Positions 11,236 to 20,832 of a stretch of 64,000 nucleotides of DNA are shown here, piece after piece; position 1 is the stretch's first letter, and every line of letters starts with the position of its first letter. Position numbers and translations under genes: made by a program. A model generated the notes under the pieces. It searched no databases. It was not told where the DNA came from and saw only the letters and a list, made by a program, of their open reading frames with translations. The stretch covers positions 16,318 to 80,317 of the forward strand of contig ARYC01000375.1 in NCBI GenBank assembly GCA_000711775.1, in the 5' to 3' direction. Source of the DNA: Oxytricha trifallax. Lineage: Eukaryota; Ciliophora; Spirotrichea; Sporadotrichida; Oxytrichidae.

Positions 11236-14200
11236 ATGAAAGGAGTATCATCCTAATCGTCACAGTCTTCTAAACATTAATAGAACTAGTCGAACACCAG
11301 GCTTTAGAGTAATGTTGGCTTTAATTAGCGTAAACCATCCTAGCCAGTGAAGCAAAATTCTTTTAGTGATAGAGATCTCGAACAATACCAAGTGAGCAAT
11401 TCTGCATTCTAAAACATGAGAGATGGAGAAAGAGAATACAATCAGAATAAGAGTAGCTATAGGTATTAGCAGAAAAATGATTAGTCAAGTTTAAATCATT
11501 CGTCCATAAGCGGCAATAGAGGCACAGGACCTTAGTATTAAAATTACCAGCTTAATGAGTTTAATAGAGATGCTTAGAATTCAGCTTTGACCTCTCTTGG
11601 TGGTCTTCAAACAATATCTCAACCTTCTGTTTCAAATACAAGAGATTAAACACATTATGCACCTTTGGAGGGATAAACTTCCAATTACAACAATAGCTTC
11701 AAAAATAGAAAGCAGGAAGACCAAAGAAGCCAAAACAGGTCTTATAGAGACACTTCTGCAGGAGGCACAACTCTCTCTTAGATTGGCTTGAACAACTATT
11801 TGAATACCTTAAATAACAATCAAACATACAGATAGACAGAAAACATGAGCGAGGTATAAGTAAGACCAAAAGCCAACAGAGGAAGAAGTCTTTTAACTGG
11901 TGATTTTAACTCAGCAAATGTGCATTAAAGGACAAGATAAGCTGAAACTAGTCCTTCTCAATCAAATTATTCAAACAATTAAAATAAACCTGATGGTTTC
12001 CTGTCCCCTAAGACTTTGGGATATTTTTCTACTATTTTTATTTACTTTCATCAAAGAGAGATAGTAAATTCATCAAAATCTTGAATCTGAACCAATGATA
12101 CTTTCATCCTAGAAAGAAGAAATGAACATTGATATGCAGGAAGTTTTACTAAGTCTTCACAATAAAATGAAAAGTTTAGAGAATAAGTATATCGATCTTG
12201 CTAATTTCTACAAAATTGAAGCTATTAAAAATAAGTAACAATTGACTTAACTGAACAATTAATCAGCAAGCAAATCACCATAAAGATCATACGGAGGGAC
12301 TGGGTCTCATTTTTATCAACAAAACATTAGTAATCGAAGAAACTCGCCATTAAGATTCTCAAACCAAAATGAAATTGTCTAGGCAGAATTAGATGTAGTG
12401 CAAGAATAGAATATCATTAGTGATTTACTTAACGAAAAAACCTAACTGGATAGAGAACTTGAAAACATTGTAAGGCTTCAGTCAAGAGTATTTATTATGA
12501 AGTTATATTTTATTAAAGAATTTAGGAACAGGATGGTAAAATTCATGACAAATTGGACACAATAGAATAAGAATATGAGCATCTAAAAAGATTGATGCCT
12601 CAATAAAACACTGAAGGCAGCTTAAATTAAAATGATATATAAGCTCTTCAATAAAGTATCCAATAGACAATTAATAAATTTGAAAATGAGTTTATCAAGT
12701 AAACCTAAATCTTTTAGATTTAACAACTTTTATCTATTTAACATTATTTACATAAACGAAAACTACAATTCTTTCACAGAAAAGGATATTATGGGATTGT
12801 TTTCAAATCTAAAATCTGAAATAATTTCAATTGTCTAAGATAATCTGAAATAACTTGGTCTTTAAACTTAAAAGGATTCTTTCAGGCCTTCTCACAACTT
12901 TAATTAAGACTCTTAAAGTATACTAAATTAAGCAAGTAAACTCTTCTCTTAATATAAGAAAGACTAAAGCGAATTTGAAATAAATTAAGAATATACGATG
13001 CAAAAGCTTAAGAAAAACGTTTTTGATTTACAAAATCATTAAGACTTATCTGCTCTAGATTTGAAGAAAGCATCTATGTTAATTCAAAATTTAGCAAAAT
13101 CTTCTTAAGATTTATGTTAAGCCACTCAAAAGTAAAAAGATCTTGCAAGAAACATGTTAAACAATAAAAATACCTCAGTGATGGCTTCTCCTCGAAGTTT
13201 GGCATTAACTTAAGATTAAATTGCCACAGATATTTAAGGATAGGTTAAGCTAATATAAAGCACATTCACTTAAATTAATAACAAAGTGCATGGTCAGTCC
13301 TCTGTGCTGAAGAATTTAACTTCTGTTTAAGATGAGTTTCAATCTAACCTTAATACTCTCAAGAAGAATTACGTTAAACTGATCGATCTATTTTAAACAA
13401 GCACCAATCAATTCTAAAACCTATGAAATGACACTATAAATTAGAGGGACTCATAAGCAGACAAACAAAGCTTGAACTATAATTAGGAATTGGATGAATT
13501 ATAAATGATTAATATGTAACTACAGGGGAAGGAGTTGAATCTTTGATTTTTTATTAAAAAAATTTAGAGTTTTAAAATTTAAAATAAGAATAAAGCAAGT
13601 TTTAATTGGCATTTAAATTTATAAATAATACTTGATAAATTTAAACTAGTTTTTAATTAAATTAATGTTCTTTTTAAAAAAATTACTTTAATCATAAAAA
13701 ACACAAAAAATATTAAATTTATTTTATTTTTAAGAGTTTATCTAGATGTTTATAAAAATTATGTTCGATTATAGCAAACTTATTAAATTAAATTGATTTA
13801 TATTATTTCTTTGATCAATTTAAACTTAATATTATAGTATATTGCGGAGAATTAACTCCACCAAAACTATAAGATGAGCTCAGATCAAACTAAGACAGAT
13901 TGAGATTACTTTAATTAGATAATTAAAGCCTGTAGGATTAACTTTCAAACTTTTAGAAGTAAAGAGACAGATCCCCCATAAGTTTACAAAATCAAAGAAT
14001 CACCAGAAACTTAAACAATGATTCAATTGATCCAATGAATAATAATTACAGTAGCATAAACAATAACACGAGGGAAAGAGATTTAAGCAAGATCAATGAC
14101 TATAATAGAAGTCTGGAGCAGAGAATTTCATCAATGACGAGGTCTATGGAGGAAAAGGACAGAGAAATCTAGAAACTAGGCAGAGACCTAAACATGGTCA

Positions 14201-14709
14201 GTCAAAACTAGAATATGCGGATTCTTCATTCTCAAAATAGTGATAGACAACAGAATCACAAACTTAAAAAGTGTAAATATGCAATATTTCTTGCTAAGAT
14301 TTTTTAATGAATGTTGACCTTGAATAAATACAATTCTATTAGGAGTATGCAACCGGGTAACAATAAAAGTTAAAGAATCTCTTAGCAAAAACTCAAAAGT
14401 TTCTTGTGTCTATGAAGAAACTTTAAAAAGCAGTTTATAATTATTAAAATATCATAAATTCTTTTAGTTCATTAGAAGTAGCCAAATGTATCTAGAGAGA
14501 AGCAAGATTTTGAAGATAACAGAAAAGATCTTGAGGGATTGATAAAATAATACAGAAGAGATATTGATGAAAATTATAGAATTTAACCTAGAGGCTCTGG
14601 AAATAGTCCTGTTAAGAATAATTTCACAGACAATAAACTAAATTAATTTGTGTTATCCGTATCAAATTAAAATTTAATGAACTTAGTTTAGGAATCTGAC
14701 TCAACCTGA
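11236..14709 (+). CDS. Long Gln/Asn/Ser-rich coiled-coil protein
   Basis: ATG at 11236 (MKGVSSQSSQSSKHQQNQ). An N-terminal disordered Gln/Asn/Ser/Arg region (to about 12020) is followed by heptad-rich coil, for example EVLLSLHNKMKSLENKYIDL, and a second coil near 13870-14270 (QDELRSNQDRLRLLQLDNQ). Inserts at about 12020-12080, 12475-12535 and 12700-12760 look like introns or IESs. So do about 13530-13853, which closes with a TT repeat to give QLQGKELTPPKLQDEL, and about 14271-14500. A TGA at 13424-13426 is in frame with coding-like sequence on both sides. The frame stops at about 14707-14709. No family recognised. The next gene may be part of the same transcription unit. Confidence 0.55.
13530..13853. 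other. Probable IES, about 325 bp
   Basis: AT-rich block with no coding signal between two coiled-coil blocks. Removing it with a TT repeat joins ...LQGKEL to TPPKLQDELRSNQ in frame. Confidence 0.5.
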
Positions 14710-14740
14710 CACTTAACCTAGAATTGAGCAGAGATCTTTT

Positions 14741-16611
14741 ATGAATATACAATAATTTGGTGTTACCAATTGTTTATATGTTTTTCTTAAGGTTTGGGAA
14801 GGTATCTTTGAAGTATCAAAGGATCTATAACCTTTAGTACAATTCTATTCAACTTATGATATCCAGATGTTCCAGTTACTGCCCAATTTTTCAAACAGCC
14901 TGCCTCTCAAAGGTAAATCTAAGCTTATTGAAGTCACTGAACATTTCTTGAAGCTGAAGAAAGAAAAGAAATTGCTTTATTTTTATTTATGCTTAGAGGA
15001 TGGGTAACAAGGAAAGGCTAAGTAGGAACATTTGATCAAAATAATCAAAGTAATATTCCTAGTTCTGGTAACTGGCAAGAGAACAGTGATAAATACACAA
15101 AACTTTTTGATGAACTTGATCAAACAAATAAGTCAGCTATTTTCAATCAAAATTTTGACTGATAAATAATAAATTGAAACTATATTTTATTTAAGTGAAC
15201 ATCATTCAAGGAGTAACTCTTTACATTGTCCCAATTACTTCAAAAACTAAAGATTTCTGCAAATAAATGGGTATCTATCCCTAACCAGTACCTCCAACTT
15301 AACTAACTTAAGATTTACAACAAACTGGTAATTAACTTGACTTGGATTTATCTATTCATGAGGAAACTCACTGCTACGCTTTCCTATGTCACATTAAACA
15401 AGCCATTACCAAGTAAGTTAATAAATATTTCCTTAACTTAATTTTAGTCGATCAAGTTTTTTGAATCCTGATGTTTTAAGAGTGGCTGAGGTTGTTCATT
15501 CTCAAGTTAATGATCAACAAAATAAACCTACTGCTACTGCAGGAGGAGATGCTTGCTATTCACCAATTTCCTCTGAAGATGAATGCGGCGACAAAAGGTC
15601 AAAGCATAAAAATCAAATATTGAAGTCTATTAAGCAAGAAGATCATTTGTAATTCAATAACTAGCAAGTAATTCCAAATGCTCCTTAACAAGTCATGATA
15701 AAAACTGATTTAGGTGCTTTCAATACTTCATTAGATCCATCATTAGGGGTGAGAGGAATGAAGGACGAGGAAGGAGATTCCTATGACATAGACAAGTTGA
15801 TAAATGAATTTAAAACTAAGCAGTATGACTTCCAGTCTATTCAAGATAAGCTTATGCAAATTATCCACAAAGTTAAAGGGGAAGACGAAGATAAGCTTAC
15901 TCAGTTTCTGGAAGACTTGATCAAAAAGTACAACAATACCTTTATCATTTTTTATCCCATTTAAGATTAGCCTATGCAAGAATCTCTATAACAGATTAAA
16001 CAAGAACAACCTGGTATTATGTATCCCTAAAACTAATCTAACTTCAATCTAGAACATAATCAGATGAATATTCAACAGCCATAATAGTTTGGAATTTAGT
16101 AGTAGAACAATCCAATGTTCAATTAATCCCATTAAATGCAGCCTTAGTTCCAGCAGTTCAATCCTATGATGAATCAGTAATTTGGTAGCATGCCAGTTGG
16201 AGGATAGATAAGACCACCACCTTAAGTGCAAGGAAACATAATGATGCCTCCTATGAACATGAATATGCAGGGTATGTCTGGAGTAGTAGGAGGACCTCAG
16301 TCTTTCTAAATGATGCAAGGTGGTACTATTTTCCCTAACTAGAACATGATGCTAATTTATAATTGTTTTTAAGTTAATTGCAACCTGGAGGAGTCCCTAT
16401 GTTGAGACCTCCACCTCAGACTCAAATGGCCGGTATGGGAGTCAATACTATGATGAGCATACCACATATGGGCTAAGGTGGTCAAATGCCAAACTAATTT
16501 GGAGGAGTGGACCCTACAGCTGCTATGATCAATCCACTCACAGGATAGCCATATAATTAATAACATATTGGAGGACAGTAATATCCATACCAACAACAAC
16601 AAAGGAGATGA
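14741..16611 (+). CDS. SPOC-like domain protein with Gln/Met/Pro-rich tail
   Basis: The frame gives VWEGIFEVSKDLQPLVQFYS, then LLPNFSNSLPLKGKSKLIEV, EERKEIALFLFML, KYTKLFDELDQTNKSAIF and GVTLYIVPITSKTKDFCKQM. This strand order and the closing LYIVP motif resemble the SPOC domain of Spen-like and PHF3/Bye1-like transcription proteins. Downstream are an acidic/basic linker, a DDLI-like helical part and a long Gln/Met/Gly/Pro tail ending QQQQRR and TGA at 16609-16611. An intron (15414-15448, GTAAGT..TTAG) and inserts near 15160-15195 and 16345-16380 interrupt it. One-base frame jumps near 14710 and 14940 are unexplained. The SPOC call is by eye and moderate. Confidence 0.5.
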
Positions 16612-16854
16612 TTAGATATTATGTAGTTGTTTTATTCTTAAATTACAATTCAAATTAATACTTTTATTTAGTAATTTAATTAATAAGAAAACTAAAATTA
16701 ATGTTTTTCAACAATATTGAGTAGTCATATATAAGAAATTAATTAAATTTGAATTTTTGTTAAAAATTAAATACTTATCAATATTCATCTTTTATAAATA
16801 CTTAAACTAATATGTTATTCTATTCCAAACTATTCCACTATCTCACTTCTTATC
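16612..16854. other. AT-rich intergenic region between convergent genes
   Basis: Convergent 3' ends (the SPOC-like gene on plus, the E2 gene on minus). No gene or distinctive motif seen. Confidence 0.4.
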
Positions 16855-17740
16855 TCATTTTATCCAACCATGATCTCTAGCTACTCTGTTGAAAGCATCT
16901 TTGGCTTCTTGAAGAGAATACGGTTGAAGGGAGTTCAAGTCCAATCTGGCGTTTCCTGCATTTATCAGTGATACAATCTCCACGAAATAACTCTCAAGGG
17001 ATCTAGCACTTGACCAGCCAGAAGGAGTTAAACTCTCAATACAGATGCTGCCTCCTACAGTCACATGACCAGTTCTGAAAGCAAATCTTGGGAACACCAC
17101 TCTCACGAAAGGTGGTTCAATCGGATATTTATCAGAGAAGATCATTTCATATTGTAACTTTGCCTTGTCTTCACCAATCTACTTAGCTATCTGTTTGAAG
17201 TCGTTCTTCAGGTCATTTAACTAAATTTTTATATTAAATTACACTTGTTAAATATAGTGGCATTTCAATTGCTCACTTCATAGTCAATAAGATCGAAGGT
17301 TACTTTCCAAATGTACATGTTGTTTTTAAAGAATTCAACTTTGATCTTGTCTTTGAATTCTGAAGATTTCATGAGTCCCACATAGTCTTTACTGATTCTC
17401 TGAGTAGACAGCTGTGATCCTTTTCCAGTGAATCTTTCAGCCATCTACTTGAACTGCTTCTCCAATTCTTCCTCTTCTGCTTTCTATATTTTCTCATAAG
17501 ATTACTCTTAGATCTTTTTAAGCTCTTCTTGCTGCTTCTGACGACGCTACTAGAATTTGGAAAATGCCTCACTGATTCGAAGCTATAATTTTTATATTAT
17601 TTTATAGTAATTGGGTGGGGTTAAATTTAATATCTCTGTTCTTCCAACTAAGTATTTATGGTTCTGAGTTAGCTATAGTAGTGATTCTCAAAGTCAATTT
17701 TATTTGTGTCAATATTTGGAATAACCAAAATTATGTGCAT
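16855..17740 (-). CDS. UBE2Q-like ubiquitin-conjugating enzyme (E2)
   Basis: Starts MHIILVIPNID (ATG at 17740) and ends GWIK-TGA (16855-16857). The C-terminal half has the UBC fold in the UBE2Q style: FSDKYPIEPPFVRVVFPRF, GHVTVGGSICIESLTPSGWS with the active-site Cys in GGSIC, and ending YSLQEAKDAFNRVARDHGWI. A helical, Gln/Glu/Lys-rich N-terminal part precedes it. An intron near 17222-17275 (GTGAGC..TTTAG) gives FDLIDYELNDLKND, and another lies near 17584-17605. It takes ubiquitin from E1 and passes it to substrates. At about 260 residues it is shorter than animal UBE2Q1, lacking most of the N-terminal extension. Confidence 0.85.
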
Positions 17741-18339
17741 TAAGGGAATTGTAGAAATAAATATTTACAGTATAAACTTTTATAATATCATTTTTATGAA
17801 AATTATAATCAATCTATTTATAATTATAAATATGCTAAAATTAGAAAATTATAAACCAATCTTTTTTTTCTTAGTTTTAATGAAAATATAATATGATTAA
17901 TAAACTTTGTTTTCAATAAACCTAAGTTATTAGCAATATTAATATATAAAAACTATCATAATTTTATAGGAAATAATCTAATGATATTAATGTTCAACTT
18001 TTTAATGATATTTAATCCTAAATATGTTTGTTTAATATAATCTATATTATATTAAATTAAATTATATGTAAAATAATCTTAATTATACTAACTGGCTATT
18101 CTAGAAAATATTATATAAAATAGCCAATAAATTCATTAAAAAACTTCAATATTATTAATAAAGACATGTATAAAAATGGGGTAAAATAGGGAAGTTTTTT
18201 AAATTACTTTTGCCTATTTTACCCTTAAACTTATCTTTAAAAATTATTAAATGTGTAATATTATTAATAAAACTTATTTTAGGCTTTTCTAGATATAGTT
18301 GATCATTTATCTTTAAAATATGTTTCGCTAATTTTTATA
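17741..18339. other. AT-rich spacer with a hairpin
   Basis: No protein-like frame. Contains a perfect 12-base inverted repeat, GGGTAAAATAGG at 18179-18190 and CCTATTTTACCC at 18213-18224, separated by 22 bases. It could be germline-limited spacer or the 3' flank of the PARP segment. Confidence 0.4.
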
Positions 18340-18900
18340 AATTTAATAAATTGAGTACATTTATCCATTCTTAATCATGAAGAGATACCTAATAATAATA
18401 TCATCCTCATCAGGCACTACTGCAATAGCATAGGTTGGTGCTTTATCATACTCTTTCTTCTTAATGATCTCACACACTGCAATTATGAAGTACTGTCCTA
18501 TCCATTGGTTGGCATGTTGCCAAAATTTATTGCCTTAGCTGTAGCGAGCTGTGTAGCCATAAGAAGTAGAAAAATTAGATGAGGCATAAATACCAGCTCC
18601 ATATGCTGCTCCTGCTGTCATTAAAGTTGTGTTGCTCACATTTCTCAAACCATTCAATAAATTTAAAAGAAGTTATCAAAATAAACTTTTATAAAAGAAT
18701 GATACTGATTCCTGAGAATAGAATACCAGTTCTCAGTGGAACTACCGTGCCAGCAAAACACAGAACCATGCTGCTTCTTTCTTTGTCTGAAAATCCTCTC
18801 CTTAGCTTGGTCCTGAGGGATAATCAAGTACTGCTCAAAAGTAGAGCTAAGATCTTGACCATTATTTACATTGTTCACAACACCAGGAGATAAATCTATG
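18340..18900 (-). CDS. PARP6/8-type mono-ADP-ribosyltransferase, catalytic-domain germline segments
   Basis: The minus-strand frame reads IIPQDQAKERIFRQRKKQHG, SVFCWHGSSTENWYSILRNG and LRNVSNTTLMTAGAAYGAGI, then YASSNFSTSYGY. A later AVCEII stretch ends IIIRYLFMIKNGQ. These are the NAD-binding HG motif, the 'SILRNGL' helix and the Y-G-x-GIY motif of the PARP6/PARP8 subfamily. A 56-bp IES with pointer GAAT (18656-18711) cuts the domain between ILRN and GLRN. The upstream parts of the same protein are at 19637-20154 (minus) and, inverted, at 49344-51066 (plus). No close TGA follows KNGQMYSIY, so the 3' end is uncertain. Confidence 0.82.
18656..18711. other. 56-bp IES with GAAT pointer
   Basis: ATTC (GAAT on the minus strand) occurs at 18652-18655 and 18708-18711. 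Removing one copy and the AT-rich bases between joins SILRN to GLRNVSN in frame, which is exactly the contiguous PARP6/8 motif. Confidence 0.8.
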
Positions 18901-19089
18901 TTGGTATTAATAAAAATAATAAAAGATAAAAAACAATCTTGATGCTTGATTTAACTCTATTTTAGTTGATAATTAAAGTCATTAAAAATTTATCATATCA
19001 CTATTATATAATAATATTATCAAATTTTAGTTTTACCTGTTTACCTATGAAAACTAAAACTATAAATTATGATAAAATTAAAAAAATTA

Positions 19090-19207
19090 TATATTTGTTA
19101 ACAGTCTTCAGTGTTAAACACATGAGGACAAAGAAAATGATAAACATGTCAGTAAGCTCGAAGACAATACCGTGAACCAAAGTTAATCGAATAGTAGTTC
19201 CAGCCAT
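19090..19207 (-). CDS. Orphan N-terminal segment encoding a membrane helix
   Basis: ATG at 19207 starts MAGTTIRLTLVHGIVFELTD, followed by a strongly hydrophobic helix (MFIIFFVLMCLTL) and then KTVNK. Coding signal fades into AT-rich sequence near 19090. It sits inside the gap between two PARP segments and does not fit PARP, so it is likely the first segment of another gene whose remainder is not adjacent. Confidence 0.4.
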
Positions 19208-19636
19208 TATCACATTTACGATACTAAAACTTTTATTGATACAAAAATTATACTTTCTCTATTCACATGAAATTCTCTAATCTTAAATTAAATTAGAGTA
19301 GAAATGGAATCACCACTATATAATTTAATATTTATCATTTAAGAAGTCAAGATTCAATGCAAAATTATCTTCTAATAAATTCTTTCAAATCAATGTATAG
19401 TCTGAAAGATAGTGCTAACATCCTCCTACTTATTTAAATAGATGTTTTATGTTTTTTTCTCTAACCTAAAAATCTTACAACATACTCATATAATCCCTCG
19501 TTAATAGCATAGGGGATAAGAAAGAGTAATTAATTATTGGCTGTTTATTATTAAATGAAATTTGGCACTATCTATCTTTAACACTTATCTTTTAATAAAG
19601 AAATCTCAAGATTTAAAAATCACTAAGAGTCTCTAT
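19208..19636. other. AT-rich stretch, no gene seen
   Basis: No convincing frame on either strand. It lies within the germline-only sequence that separates the PARP segments. Confidence 0.4.
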
Positions 19637-20154
19637 TCAATTATTTTTTATTTAAAAATTAATAGACTTTATTTAAATAATAGCTTCAGTTAGTTTTACA
19701 AATGTGGATCTATTAGTTGCTAAAATATAGCTGAGCATCTTATAAGATTATCGAGCTTGTGTCTCATTCTTGTAAATGGTGTTGAGTTTGCATATCAAAT
19801 CAGCTTCACTGTTAACATCTTTCATTAGTGTCATGTATGGAGGAATCTTTTGAAAGATTTCCAACATTTTGGCCAAATCCTTATTCTTCTCGTTGACCAT
19901 GTGATCTTTGTTGACCTAGTTTCCTTCTATTCTGGCTTTCTAGATAACATCTAAGTTACCTCTCTTAGTTCTGAGTTCATTTGAGATCAAGAAGAAAGTT
20001 GGGAATGGCTCGAACACTGATCCTGCTCTGGTTGAGAAAAGGGCTTTAGCGGCAAGGGAAATATTCAAGAATGCTTCATGCTGGTTATATTTGAGTTCTG
20101 GGAAGATAGTTCCACCAAAGTTCTCTTCGAAGCTATAAGGAATATTAATCTATA
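19637..20154 (-). CDS. PARP6/8-type ADP-ribosyltransferase, middle germline segment
   Basis: From the pointer at 20142-20154 the minus-strand frame reads FEENFGGTIFPELKYNQHEA, FLNISLAAKALFSTRAGSVF and EPFPTFFL, later KMLEIFQKIPPYMTLMKDV and SYKMLSYILATNRSTFVKLT. This matches the helical region of PARP6/8 between the Cys motif and the catalytic domain; human proteins have ...SNRSHIVKL... at the same place. The first codons follow a 3' splice site (TTATAG, 20133-20138). The preceding exon is not upstream here but on the plus strand at 49344-51066. Coding signal ends near 19690, and a nominal TGA lies at 19637. Confidence 0.8.
20142..20154. other. 13-base pointer shared with 51054-51066 (PARP)
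   Basis: The minus strand reads TATAGATTAATAT here, identical to the plus strand at 51054-51066. Both copies sit where the two halves of the PARP6/8-like frame break off. Confidence 0.75.
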
Positions 20155-20344
20155 GGCATCATATGTTTTAGATAGCAAAGCATATACAGTGAATATTACT
20201 AATTAAAATTTGATTATAATTAACTATAGTGTTTAGCTTAAATATGGAATTAAAACCCTTAAAAACTTTGTGGTTGTTTATTTACAATTCAAATATTGCT
20301 TAAAATAAATAACAAGTGTAAGAATATTTTACCCTGATATTTAA

Positions 20345-20707
20345 TATAGCAATAATATTTGATGATTTATTGAGCTATTCGAACTACTTAAAGTCTTCAT
20401 CTTCACTGAAAAGTGAATCGTAACCCTCCATTTCTTCCCCATAGTCATCTAGCTCTGTTAAAAATGGATCAATGACTGAGTATATGGTCATTCCTCTATT
20501 TATCGGTTACTTATTTGTGATTTATTTGGTGAACTGTACCATTCTATTGGTAAAAGAGTGTGTTCCAGCATCCTCAGAAACATTCTCACTGGCATCCTAG
20601 CATTCTATTCTGAAACCCTAAGGTTTAGGGGTTCTTCTAGTCAGAGCTTAATCTTCTGGGCCAGAACCCCTTGTGAAAGAGCGCATTAATTTATTCATAG
20701 AAGACAT
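20345..20707 (-). CDS. Orphan N-terminal segment, acidic, unknown
   Basis: ATG at 20707 opens MSSMNKLMRSFTRGSGPEDQ. A Thr/Arg/Gln-rich stretch, MTIYSVIDPFLTELDDYGEE and an acidic end (SLFSEDEDFKQFEQ) follow, then coding signal is lost in AT-rich sequence near 20345. It lies just upstream of the PARP middle segment on the same strand but does not match the PARP6/8 N-terminus, which is present at 49.3 kb. I therefore treat it as the first segment of a different gene; the alternative is a divergent PARP N-terminus. Confidence 0.45.
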
Positions 20708-20832
20708 CCTGCGCAATATTATTACTAAAAATATAAGATTTTACTGCAATATTAAAATTAAATTAAAATGTTAAAGATGTGATATAATTTTAGAATACCT
20801 TTATTATGAAAATTGGCTAAAAAATAATAATT

